DNA of 24,047 bases from Hallerella sp964501065 (lineage in GTDB: Bacteria; Fibrobacterota; Fibrobacteria; Fibrobacterales; Fibrobacteraceae). The position numbers and the translations under genes were made by a program. The notes beneath the pieces are model-generated. The model was not told the origin of the DNA. It did not search any database and saw only the letters and a program-made list of their open reading frames with translations. The DNA is taken from assembly GCA_964501065.1 (NCBI GenBank), contig CAZCRF010000038.1:1-24047 (forward strand). The letters are read 5' to 3'. Shown in pieces: positions 5,943-14,225 of the stretch (its first letter is position 1; every line of letters begins with the position of its first letter).

Positions 5943-8900
5943 CTATTCTCCGACAGAGACGATTTGCCCGATGTGGTTGATGCGCACCTTGACGATTCCC
6001 TTGAGGTTGTTCGAAGAACTTATCCGTTTCCACGTGATATCTTGCAGAGGTTTGTCGTCTTTGAGCCGCGATTCCAGGTGATGCCTAAACATATACAACC
6101 TTGTTGCTAACTTTTGCACCCGGAACAGATTCGGGCTGATTGCTGCGTCATTCTCCGGATCTGTCAAATCCATTTGCGAAGGGTCGAAGCCCGTCTCGGC
6201 GTTGGGAAAGACGAAGTACTCGTTCCGTTTCATGGTGAAAAGGAACTTCCAGCCTTCCTCCTTCTTGTATTCCCTGTCAATCGCCGGCAAGCCTTTCACG
6301 GCGCGCTCCGTCGCTTCAAAGAAAGAGACGACATGCTCCTGCCAATTCCCCTGGGCGTCTTGGAAAATCGCGACGTGATGGTTGTTGCTGGTGCTCACGA
6401 AGTCGTGCCCATTGTGCAAGGCGACCGCATTGTTCACCGCTCGGATGACGACTCTCTTGATGGCGATTCCCTTCTCCTTGTTTTGCCAAATTGGATTCTT
6501 GTCCAGATTGGAAAACGCCGTTTTCGCATCGCCGCCGAATGCGTCGAGCCGAGCCTGCAAGATTTTTTGGATTCCTTTGTCGACAACCTTTTCCACCTTC
6601 AAGTCCTTGTCAACGCTTTTTCGAATCGTATAAACCATCTGATACGTTTTGACTTTGGACGGAACTTTTTCTTTGTGCAAGTCGTCCAAATAAAGCGGGT
6701 TCTTTTCGAGCGAATTCTTTCCGCCAAACGCGAGCTTTGGATTTCCGCCGAACTCGGCGAGCCTCTTTTTAAGAGCCTCCCGATACCGGGAGTCGCAAAC
6801 GGTTTCAATCTTTTCGAAGGTCATTTTCGCGTTCACCGATTCCGGATTTTCCGATTCCATTTGGATGCGTCCGTAAATGCTTTCGTTGTGCAACTGCCCG
6901 CGCGGCGTGAGCGTATTCTGCGCGCCTTTTCTGGAACCGCGGGGCTTATTCTTTCTCGGGGTCGCCACCTTGTTTTTCGGCTTGATGGAAATGAGGATTT
7001 CTTCCAAATGCTTTTTGGCTTCTTCCCGGAAATTGCCCATCGGGGAATTGAATCGGCGCTTTCCCCTGTCGTCCTTGTGGAGTTCCTTGCTTTCTATCGC
7101 GGCTTCAATCCTTCTCCATTCGCCTTCGGGGACGTTTGAAAGGTCGTAATTCGCAAGGTCTACGAATTCCTGCGCCCCTGAGACCCGGGCGTTCAAATGG
7201 TTCAAATACTGGATGTGGCTCTGCTTGGTGAAGGCGATTGTCAAGGCGTCCATTGCATGGTGCCGGTGGTCGTCGCGCTTTGTCCAATCCTTGATTTTGG
7301 AAATGGAGCGGCCGTCCTTGTCTTTCACCACTTCCGTCAATCCGAGCTTTTGGTACTTTTCATAATTCAGCTCCTTCATCACGTCGACTAGCCCCCAGTC
7401 TTCGCGCAAACGGGCTGTCACGGATCCGACCGTCGGGACGACGACCTTGACGATGTCCTCCAACATTTCACGCGCTTTTTTCGCGATATACTGGGTGTTG
7501 CGCAAATCGCGCTCGATGAAGCCTTCCGGGACGTTTTCGCCTTTCATCAGCAGGTTCTTTTTCTTGGTGTCGCTGATTTCCAAGGCGTTCACGCGACATT
7601 CGTATTGCCTGACCTTCTCTTCGCCGTATTCATCCCGAACAAAATCCCACGCGGTCCGATTCCCCTTTTTCAAATTGACATTTCGGAATTCCAACGTCTT
7701 GTTCGCAAAGGAATCGTCGAATCGCTTGGCTTGCGGAATGATGTGCTCCACGTCGATGTTCTTGGAGAACAGGTCTTCCTTTTTGATTTCTTGATTGGAA
7801 TAAAGAGTCTTGTTTGCATTCTGGGACAATTCTTTGTAAAGCCGGTAGCGCACCAAGTCGTTTTTGCTCGGATTCTCGATGGAAAAATCCCTCTTCAAAA
7901 TTTTTCGGATTTCTTCGTACTCTTTTTCCGAATCGTTTATTTTGTCCGTGATGGCTTTTCGCTCCGAGGCGCTTTTCTTCAACTCTCGGGCGAGTTCCAC
8001 GCGGATTTCGTCCGGCTTCCCGTAACCGTCGATGATTGCGTTCACGACGTTCACCATTTGGTTCAGGATTTTTTCCACGACGGGGTTGCGCAGGCTGCCC
8101 TTGGGCAAGAGTTCCATTTTGTCGCGCAAGATTTTCTTTTCGAGTTCTTCCTTTGTGAGCGAGCGTCTCGAATGCCTGTATCCCGCCTTTTCGCAAGCTT
8201 CGTCATAGCGGTCGCCGTTTTTCATGAACGGCAAAATTTTCTTGATCGCCTTTGCCGAAAGGTTCCCGTAATCCTCCTCGAACGTGACGGCCGAAAGGAT
8301 TTTCGCCCCGTCTTCGTCAAATCCGCAAAGTTCCCGGATCTTTTGGACAAGGCTTGCGTTCCCCGATGCGGACTTGTCGCCCTCGTAGGAATACAGCAAA
8401 TGCCACAACCGGAATAATTTTTGCCTTTCAAAATTCGGACTCGGGAGGCTCGTGTCCCACGTCAGAAAATCCGTGGCGACGCCCATCTTTTCGAATGCGT
8501 CGCGGATTGTTTCCAAGCTCTTCTTGGAATCGCCCTTTTCGACAATGCCGTTCATTTCGAGAATGCGGCAGTAAGCGCCGAGGAGCCGTTCCTGTGTCCG
8601 GTTGCCTTCGAGTTCTTTGAAATTCACGCTGTAGCGGCTGGCGGGACTCTTGCCCAAAAGTTTCAAGGCTTCCGTGCTCTTCATTTTCCCGACGAGGTTC
8701 AGGTGCCCGAAGAGCGTCTCCTTTTCTTTTTGCGAAAGCGGAAGCTCTTCGCCGGTTTCCTTGTCCACGACTTTTACGTTGTTCAGCACTTGCCAAATCT
8801 TGAATTCCTGGAACAGCGGCATCGACTTGGGGCAAACCTTTGGACCGATCCACATTTCCCTCTTTTGGCCGTCCTTGAGCGTTTCGATTTTCCGCTTTTC

Positions 8901-10070
8901 CAATTCGCAAATCGAAACTAGGTTTTTTTTGGATCGGAGCGGTCTTTGGTAAAAGATGATGTTGTCGCAAATGAGTTTCTTCAATTCTTCCGTCAGTTCC
9001 GGGTGGAATCTCGCCTGGGTCGTCCAAAGGCGTTCGAATTCGTCTTGGTAATCCTTCCGGTAAAAGACCCGGTTCTTGAGAGATGTGTTCGGGTCTCGCA
9101 CCAGTTCCGCCATCAGATACTGGCCGACAGTCCATTTGTTGAAGTGGAGAATTTTGCTGCGGTCGCCAATTGCCCCGAGATAGCCGCCCGATTGGTTGAT
9201 TTGGGAGTTTAGTTCCTGAAAAACGATGGTCAGCCTTTCTGTGTCCATCTTTTGGGAAAGGGCTTCCACACGCCAGTCGTAGTTCTCCTTTTTCTGGTCG
9301 AATCCTTTTGTCGCGCGGGGGATTCCTTGCAGCTGAAACGGCTCTTTGCAAATGGCCCAGGTCTGTTTGGTGTTTGCCCCGGCTAGACTTTGCCGGAGCC
9401 TTTCGTCCATTTGGGGGTGAAATTGTTTTTGAAAATCCCAAATCCGGTTGAATTCGCTTTCCAAATCGGAGCGGTAAAAGTCGGGGACGTTCCGTTTTCC
9501 CTCACTGAAATGATTTTGCACCCATTGCCCCGGCGTCCATTGCCTGTCTCGCATTTCCAAGGCGACGCTCATCCCGTCGACAAGATGCCCTTCGTCGGAG
9601 GAATCCGTCTTCCGGTTGCTGCGGTATCCGCGCTTCTTGTTGATCATCAGCAAGACCCGTGCAAATTCTTCAAGGGAAATTGCTTCCGATACCGCCTTCG
9701 CCCGCAGACGGTAAGTTTCAAAGGTGGACGCGTTGCCGTGTTCCCGCAAAATCGTCCCGTCGTCGATGAAGCCCCTTTCTTTCAGCAACTTTTGCAAATT
9801 TTCCCTGCGGAGTTTGTAACGGAAGAGGTTCCGGCGCATCGAACGTTTCAGCGTCCTTCCCGCATTCGGCGAAATCCCCTTGCCGCTGCAAAAGTCCTTG
9901 ACCGGGTCCTTGGACTCGCCTCCGCCCTCCGATGAAGCGAAGTTGTCGAAATGGATTGCCCGAACGCCGAGCTTGACGATGGAAGAGTTTTCGCTCGCCG
10001 ATTCCGCTTCGTTCACCAACGCCCAACCGATGCTGTTCGTTCCCAAATCCAGTCCAAGTACTTTTTTCAT
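5943..10070 (-). CDS. cas9: Type II-C RNA-guided endonuclease Cas9 (1375 aa)
   Basis: The effector nuclease, which uses crRNA plus tracrRNA to cut matching DNA. RuvC-I GLDLGTNSIGWAL contains D8. The Arg-rich bridge helix (GRTLKRSMRRNLFRYKLRR) covers about 71-89. RuvC-II IRVELARELKKS contains E692. The HNH core is DVEHIIPQ with H776, and KKGNRTAWDF with N804. RuvC-III HRHHAMDALTIAF contains H938 and D941. All expected catalytic residues are present. The motif TPRGQLHNESIYG (about 1055-1067) marks the WED region, followed by a roughly 300-residue PAM-interacting end. At 1375 residues it is longer than compact II-C Cas9s such as Neisseria (about 1080) and fits the larger Bacteroidetes/Fibrobacter group. 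AGGAG lies about eight bases before the ATG. The PAM cannot be read from the protein. Confidence 0.98.
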   Translation of the reverse strand: MKKVLGLDLGTNSIGWALVNEAESASENSSIVKLGVRAIHFDNFASSEGGGESKDPVKDFCSGKGISPNAGRTLKRSMRRNLFRYKLRRENLQKLLKERGFIDDGTILREHGNASTFETYRLRAKAVSEAISLEEFARVLLMINKKRGYRSNRKTDSSDEGHLVDGMSVALEMRDRQWTPGQWVQNHFSEGKRNVPDFYRSDLESEFNRIWDFQKQFHPQMDERLRQSLAGANTKQTWAICKEPFQLQGIPRATKGFDQKKENYDWRVEALSQKMDTERLTIVFQELNSQINQSGGYLGAIGDRSKILHFNKWTVGQYLMAELVRDPNTSLKNRVFYRKDYQDEFERLWTTQARFHPELTEELKKLICDNIIFYQRPLRSKKNLVSICELEKRKIETLKDGQKREMWIGPKVCPKSMPLFQEFKIWQVLNNVKVVDKETGEELPLSQKEKETLFGHLNLVGKMKSTEALKLLGKSPASRYSVNFKELEGNRTQERLLGAYCRILEMNGIVEKGDSKKSLETIRDAFEKMGVATDFLTWDTSLPSPNFERQKLFRLWHLLYSYEGDKSASGNASLVQKIRELCGFDEDGAKILSAVTFEEDYGNLSAKAIKKILPFMKNGDRYDEACEKAGYRHSRRSLTKEELEKKILRDKMELLPKGSLRNPVVEKILNQMVNVVNAIIDGYGKPDEIRVELARELKKSASERKAITDKINDSEKEYEEIRKILKRDFSIENPSKNDLVRYRLYKELSQNANKTLYSNQEIKKEDLFSKNIDVEHIIPQAKRFDDSFANKTLEFRNVNLKKGNRTAWDFVRDEYGEEKVRQYECRVNALEISDTKKKNLLMKGENVPEGFIERDLRNTQYIAKKAREMLEDIVKVVVPTVGSVTARLREDWGLVDVMKELNYEKYQKLGLTEVVKDKDGRSISKIKDWTKRDDHRHHAMDALTIAFTKQSHIQYLNHLNARVSGAQEFVDLANYDLSNVPEGEWRRIEAAIESKELHKDDRGKRRFNSPMGNFREEAKKHLEEILISIKPKNKVATPRKNKPRGSRKGAQNTLTPRGQLHNESIYGRIQMESENPESVNAKMTFEKIETVCDSRYREALKKRLAEFGGNPKLAFGGKNSLEKNPLYLDDLHKEKVPSKVKTYQMVYTIRKSVDKDLKVEKVVDKGIQKILQARLDAFGGDAKTAFSNLDKNPIWQNKEKGIAIKRVVIRAVNNAVALHNGHDFVSTSNNHHVAIFQDAQGNWQEHVVSFFEATERAVKGLPAIDREYKKEEGWKFLFTMKRNEYFVFPNAETGFDPSQMDLTDPENDAAISPNLFRVQKLATRLYMFRHHLESRLKDDKPLQDITWKRISSSNNLKGIVKVRINHIGQIVSVGE

Positions 10071-10083
10071 TTTTCTGTCTCCT

Positions 10084-10117
10084 GATAAGGATTATCCGAT
10101 AAGATGTTTTCAATATA
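10084..10117 (-). promoter_or_regulatory. Putative cas9 promoter and 5'-leader repeat
   Basis: On the minus strand a TATATT box (10117-10112) lies upstream of cas9, but no good -35 is seen 17 bp before it (GCAAAT). Immediately after the expected start, CTTATC occurs twice around a GGATAATCC palindrome (10103-10084). This could be an operator or simply part of the 5' untranslated leader. Evidence is modest. Confidence 0.4.
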
Positions 10118-10205
10118 AATAAAAAAGAATCCGGATTTGCCGCCCCTCGGCAGTTTGTGCGTCTGCGATTCCTTCTCGAAATATTTTTCTCCATTCCAAG
10201 AACTC

Positions 10206-10234
10206 TTGACAAATTTCCGAATTCTGTTTATATT
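10206..10234 (+). promoter_or_regulatory. tracrRNA promoter
   Basis: A perfect TTGACA (10206-10211), 17-bp spacer and TATATT (10229-10234). The predicted start at about 10241 is three bases ahead of the anti-repeat, as expected for a tracrRNA. Confidence 0.85.
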
Positions 10235-10240
10235 CAAGAT

Positions 10241-10320
10241 AAATCTGAAAGCAATTCACAATAAGGATTTTTCCGTTGTGAAAACATTTAGAGCGGCAGG
10301 CGACTGTCGCTCTCTTTTTT
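10241..10320 (+). ncRNA. tracrRNA
   Basis: About 80 nt. TCTGAAAGCAATTCACAAT (10244-10262) is complementary to the first 19 bases of the repeat (18 Watson-Crick pairs and one G-U). It is followed by a nexus-like region with AATAAGGA and TTCCGTTGTGAAAAC, a layout familiar from Bacteroidetes-type II-C tracrRNAs. A terminator hairpin GAGCGGCAG-GCGA-CTGTCGCTC (10291-10312) with a GNRA loop and a TCTTTTTT tail ends it. A promoter is positioned exactly upstream. The gene is divergent from cas9. The segment TTCACAA (10255-10261) can also pair with TTGTGAA (10275-10281) in the same RNA. Ends are predicted, not mapped. Confidence 0.93.
10291..10320 (+). terminator. Rho-independent terminator of the tracrRNA
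   Basis: A 9-bp stem (one G-U pair) with a GCGA tetraloop followed by six Ts. It also closes the 3' end of the tracrRNA and probably stays in the Cas9 complex. The remaining 10321-10417 stretch up to the next gene shows only a TATATT box (10377-10382) and no clear -35. Confidence 0.9.
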
Positions 10321-10417
10321 GGGGAACGGATTCCCTTTCCGCAAAGCTCCGCAGTCCAACGCCTTTCGCCGTTTTCTATATTGAACCGCAATGCGAACCC
10401 CAAACCGGAAGTGAAAC

Positions 10418-11626
10418 TTGCCCAAATTACTTTTCAACCTGGTCGCCGTCCAACCCATCCACAGCGCCAAATTCCATGGCGGCGGTTCTTACGGGGAAGT
10501 CCTTTTCTGGAAAATCGTCGAGAGGCTGCAAGCGGGGAAGTCTCCGTGTCAGCTTTTTTGCGCGTACGACTCCGGGAAATTTTTGGATCCGAAAATCGTC
10601 GACGCGTGCGTGCGATTCCACATTCCGCTTTGCGACATCCGCAGCAAGTCCCCGCAGAAGATTCTCGATGAAAATGCCATCGACACCTTTTACACGCCGC
10701 TGTATTCCCTCGAAAAAAAATGGGAAGTTTCCGTGAAGCGGTTCGTCTTCACGTGGCACGGTGTCCGCGCTCTCGAAATGCGCTACAGCTTTCGGGGAAT
10801 CTCTTTTGCGGACTCGCTTTCCCAAAAAGCCGAAGCCCTCTTGCGTTACCGCGAATGCTGGAAGCGTTTTTTCTACAAACCGAGATACGCCTCCCTCGCC
10901 GACCGCATCGAAAAGGGGACCGTCGAAACCATGACCGTGAGCGAGCACAGCAAGGCGTCCATCCGGGCGTTCTTTCCGCAATTGATGGACGTGCCGATTC
11001 CCGTCTTTTACAGCCCGATGCGCGAAGTGGAACCGCGTGGAAAACTTCCCGACGGGGTTTTCGAAAAGAAGTATTTTCTGCTCACTAGCGGCGCGCGCTG
11101 GGAAAAGAACAACCTCCGCGCCGTCGAAGCCTTCGACCGTCTGATGGGAGCGCTTCCCGAAAAGGCGTTCCCGCACCAAATCGTCGTCACCGGCGTCCCG
11201 AACCAGACGGTTTACCGACGACATTTGAAGCATCCTTCGCGATTCGTCTTCCTCGATTACGTGGAAACGGAAGAACTCGAATTTCTGCACCGGAACGCAT
11301 ACGCGTTCCTCTTCCCTTCGCTGAACGAAGGCTTCGGCTATCCGCCGCTGCAATCGATGCGTTACGGGGTTCCCGTCGCCGCCAGCGGAACGACTTCCAT
11401 CCCGGAAATCTGCGGCGATGCGGCCATTTACTTCGACCCGTATTCCGTTTCCGAAATGGAAAACCGAATTCTCCAGCTGCTCGACCCTTCCATTTACGCA
11501 GTCTATGCGGAACGCGCCAAAATCCGTTACGCACAAATTCGTGAACGGCAAAATGCCGATTTGGAAAGGGCCGTGGATTTCATTTTGGAGCGCCCGACAA
11601 AAAAAGCGCAGGATACCTGCGCTTGA
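10418..11626 (+). CDS. GT4-like (GT-B) glycosyltransferase
   Basis: A 402-residue retaining-type glycosyltransferase of the GT4 group. The N-terminal half contains the glycine-rich FHGGGSYGEVLF acceptor-side motif and FTWHGVRALEM. The C-terminal half holds the donor site: LLTSGARWEKNNLRAVEAF, then FPSLNEGFGYPPLQSM and PVAASGTTSIPEICGDAA. The usual EX7E pair is E304 and Q312, so the second Glu is Gln. Start is TTG with GGAAG upstream; an in-frame TGA two codons before rules out a longer protein. The gene follows the tracrRNA terminator. Its 3' end contains the converging thrS terminator. The acceptor is unknown, perhaps a surface polysaccharide. Confidence 0.82.
   Translation: MPKLLFNLVAVQPIHSAKFHGGGSYGEVLFWKIVERLQAGKSPCQLFCAYDSGKFLDPKIVDACVRFHIPLCDIRSKSPQKILDENAIDTFYTPLYSLEKKWEVSVKRFVFTWHGVRALEMRYSFRGISFADSLSQKAEALLRYRECWKRFFYKPRYASLADRIEKGTVETMTVSEHSKASIRAFFPQLMDVPIPVFYSPMREVEPRGKLPDGVFEKKYFLLTSGARWEKNNLRAVEAFDRLMGALPEKAFPHQIVVTGVPNQTVYRRHLKHPSRFVFLDYVETEELEFLHRNAYAFLFPSLNEGFGYPPLQSMRYGVPVAASGTTSIPEICGDAAIYFDPYSVSEMENRILQLLDPSIYAVYAERAKIRYAQIRERQNADLERAVDFILERPTKKAQDTCA
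11599..11624 (-). terminator. thrS terminator, inside the 3' end of the glycosyltransferase gene
   Basis: Read on the minus strand, AAGCGCAGG-TAT-CCTGCGCTT is a perfect 9-bp stem followed by a T run (11605-11599). The stem lies within the last codons (KKAQDTCA) of the plus-strand gene. In the plus direction it lacks a T tail, so it is one-way. Confidence 0.85.
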
Positions 11627-11644
11627 TAAAATCCGGAAGGCCGT

Positions 11645-13582
11645 TCAGCGAACGATGCTGCGGTCCTTTTCCGTCATTTCGAGGAATTGCGCGACGCTCA
11701 TGGAACCCTTGTCGCCGTCTTTGCGCTTGCGCACGGAAACGACCTTGTCCGCCACTTCCTTTTCGCCGACAATCAGCAGGTAAGGCACTTTTTGAAGTTC
11801 GCATTGGCGAATCTTGTAGCCGAGCTTTTCGTTCGAATTGTCGACTTCCACGCGGACGTTCGCCTTTTCGAGTTCCGCCTTGACCTGGTTCGCGTAATCG
11901 GTGAACTTCTCGGAAATCGGCAAGACGCGCGCTTGCACGGGGGCGAGCCACAGGGGAAAGTCTCCCATGAATTCCTCGATGAGAATGCCGAGGAACCGTT
12001 CGATGGAGCCGACTGCGGCGCGATGGAGCATCACCGGGATGTGCTTCTGGTTGTCCTTGCCGACGTATTCCGCCCCCAGGCGTTGGGGAAGGTTGAAGTC
12101 GACCTGGATCGTTCCGCATTGCCAGTCGCGGCCGAGGCTATCCTTGAGGGTGAATTCGAGCTTCGGCCCGTAGAAAGCGCCTTCGCCGGGGTTGAGAGTG
12201 TAGTCCAAGCCGGCGAGCGTTGTCGCTTCGGCGAGGGCCGCTTCCGCTTTGTCCCAAATTTCGTCCGAGCCGACGCGCTTTTCGGGGCGCGTGGAAAATT
12301 TCACTTTGACGTCTTCGAAACCGAAGTCGTGATAAATTTCCTTCACCAAGTGACAGAAGTCCGCGACTTCGCTTGCAATTTGGTCTTCGGTGCAGAAAAT
12401 GTGGGCGTCGTCTTGTACGAATCCGCGGACGCGCATCAGGCCGTGCATGGTCCCCGCTGGCTCGTAACGGTGGCATTTGCCGAATTCGGCCAGTCGCATC
12501 GGAAGGTCGCGCCAGCTGCGGAGACCCGAGTTGAAAATCAGGATGTGGCACGGGCAGTTCATGGGTTTTACGGCCATTTCGACGTCGCCCGCCATCGTCT
12601 TGAACATGTTTTCGTTGTACTTGTCCGCGTGCCCGGACTTTATCCAAAGAGTCTTGTTCACGATTTCCGGCGTGATGACTTCTTGGTAGCCGCGGTGGTC
12701 GATTTTGCCGCGGATGTAATCCTTGAGGACGTTCACCATCTTGGTCCCCTTCGGATGCCAGAAAACCATGCCGGGGGAATGGTCCTCGATGTGGTAGAGG
12801 TCCATTTCCTTGCCGATTTTCCTGTGGTCCCGTTTGGCGGCTTCTTCGAGGAGTTTCACGTATTGTTCAAGGCCTTCCTTGTTCGCGAAGCAAGTGCCGT
12901 AGACGCGGGTGAGCTGGTCGGAATTCTGGTCGCCGTGCCAGTAAGCGCCGGAGGTGGAGAGAACCTTGAAATACTTGAGCTTTCCCGTACTCGGGACGTG
13001 CGGCCCCGCGCAGAGGTCTTCCCAGTTCTTGCCGGGTTCGCCGGTGACGTAAAAGCTGATCTTGCAGTCCTTGCCTTCGCGTTCGATGGCGCGCTCGGCG
13101 TTGTCGTGCTTGTATTTGTCGTTTGCCGTCCGGGAAAGGCCTTCGTCTGCGGAGACTTCCATGCGGGTGAAGGGACGGTCTTCCTTGATGATTTCCTTCA
13201 TCCGGGCTTCGATTCTCGGGAAGTCGTCTTCCTTGATGGGCGAAGGGGGCATCAAGTCGTAGTAGAAACCTTTTTCGATGGCGGGACCGTAGGCGAGCTT
13301 TGTCCCCGGGAACAGGTCGCAGATGGCCTCTGCCAGTACGTGGCAGCAGGAATGGCGCAGGAGCATCAACGCGTCCGGGTCGTCGTTCGACGGCGTGATG
13401 ATGCGGAATTTGCCGCTTTGGGTGAGCGGCCGGGAAAGGTCCAGAACCTTGTCGTCCAATTTGACGCCCAAGGCTTTGCGGGAAAGCCCTTCCGAAATTC
13501 CCTTGGCGATTTCCATTCCGGTGATTCCCGATGCTACGGAACGTACGGAGCCATCGGGGAAGGTGAGTTCTATCTGAGACAT
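11645..13582 (-). CDS. thrS: Threonine--tRNA ligase
   Basis: A 645-residue class II synthetase, close to the family norm of about 640, charging tRNA-Thr in the cytoplasm. A TGS domain covers about 1-62. The editing domain has HxxxH (H77, H81) and DLCAGPH (C191, H195). The catalytic core has zinc ligands C343 in KPMNCPCH and H394 in DDAHIF, with motif-2 sequence RVRGFVQDDAH. The C-terminal anticodon-binding domain includes NEKLGYKIRQCELQKVPY. The ATG at 13582 has AAAGGA upstream; a longer frame to 13723 adds unrelated residues and is rejected. A clear terminator follows at 11599-11624. The gene stands alone. Confidence 0.97.
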   Translation of the reverse strand: MSQIELTFPDGSVRSVASGITGMEIAKGISEGLSRKALGVKLDDKVLDLSRPLTQSGKFRIITPSNDDPDALMLLRHSCCHVLAEAICDLFPGTKLAYGPAIEKGFYYDLMPPSPIKEDDFPRIEARMKEIIKEDRPFTRMEVSADEGLSRTANDKYKHDNAERAIEREGKDCKISFYVTGEPGKNWEDLCAGPHVPSTGKLKYFKVLSTSGAYWHGDQNSDQLTRVYGTCFANKEGLEQYVKLLEEAAKRDHRKIGKEMDLYHIEDHSPGMVFWHPKGTKMVNVLKDYIRGKIDHRGYQEVITPEIVNKTLWIKSGHADKYNENMFKTMAGDVEMAVKPMNCPCHILIFNSGLRSWRDLPMRLAEFGKCHRYEPAGTMHGLMRVRGFVQDDAHIFCTEDQIASEVADFCHLVKEIYHDFGFEDVKVKFSTRPEKRVGSDEIWDKAEAALAEATTLAGLDYTLNPGEGAFYGPKLEFTLKDSLGRDWQCGTIQVDFNLPQRLGAEYVGKDNQKHIPVMLHRAAVGSIERFLGILIEEFMGDFPLWLAPVQARVLPISEKFTDYANQVKAELEKANVRVEVDNSNEKLGYKIRQCELQKVPYLLIVGEKEVADKVVSVRKRKDGDKGSMSVAQFLEMTEKDRSIVR

Positions 13583-13709
13583 ATGAATCCTTTTGTGGGC
13601 GGTTCTCGCCCGGTTCCCCAGAAATACGACATCTGGCGGTTCGGCAAATGTAGCATTTGTTTGATTCGATGAATCGCGGCGGTGTGGTGCGGTGGCGTTT
13701 GGCCGCTCG

Positions 13710-14183
13710 TCAATTGGCGGCAAAATGGCGCACGAACTGGTCGGTGTAGCGCAAACGGCTGCTGATGATTTGCGCCAAGTTCCGCATGACGGTGAATCCG
13801 ACGTCGGAGTGCCGCTCCAAAAAACGGAGGAAGGCCTTGCTGTCGATCTGGATGACGCTCGAGGGCGTTTTGGCGATGACTCGCGCGGAGTGTACGTCGT
13901 TTTCGAGAAGCGCCATCTCCCCGACGACGGAGCCGACTTTCAGACGGCAGGCGTCCAGGTAATTCCTCTGGCCGGGAACGGAAAAATACACTTCGATTTC
14001 TCCGCTTTCCACGATGTAGAAGTTCGCGCTTTCCGTCCCTTCTTCCAAGAGGATTTCCTCTTTTTTCAAATTTTTCCGGGAAAGGATTTTGTCGATTTCT
14101 TCGACTTGTTCCCGTTTGACGCCCTTGAAAATTTCCGAAGCCATCAAGCTTTTCATCAGCGAATCATCTTGGCTTTGTTTCAT
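13710..14183 (-). CDS. Stand-alone cyclic-nucleotide-binding-fold protein
   Basis: A 157-residue protein made almost wholly of a cNMP-binding (Crp/cyclic nucleotide) beta-roll: EILLEEGTESANFYIVESGEIEVYF, then VGSVVGEMALLENDVHSARV. There is no helix-turn-helix, kinase or channel domain, so any output must be through a partner. In the phosphate-binding cassette the Glu is kept (E89), but the position normally occupied by Arg is H98, so nucleotide binding is doubtful. The ATG at 14183 has AGAGG upstream. It is divergent from aroA with a short shared upstream region. Fold confident, role unknown. Confidence 0.8.
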   Translation of the reverse strand: MKQSQDDSLMKSLMASEIFKGVKREQVEEIDKILSRKNLKKEEILLEEGTESANFYIVESGEIEVYFSVPGQRNYLDACRLKVGSVVGEMALLENDVHSARVIAKTPSSVIQIDSKAFLRFLERHSDVGFTVMRNLAQIISSRLRYTDQFVRHFAAN

Positions 14184-14225
14184 GGACAACCTCTTCTTTT
14201 TTTCTTTTAATCTAAATTTGAAAGG

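Noticed and set aside
11687..13672. A 661-codon open frame on the plus strand opposite thrS
   Set aside because: It lies wholly antisense to an unmistakable ThrS and has no recognisable domain; long antisense frames are common with this codon usage.
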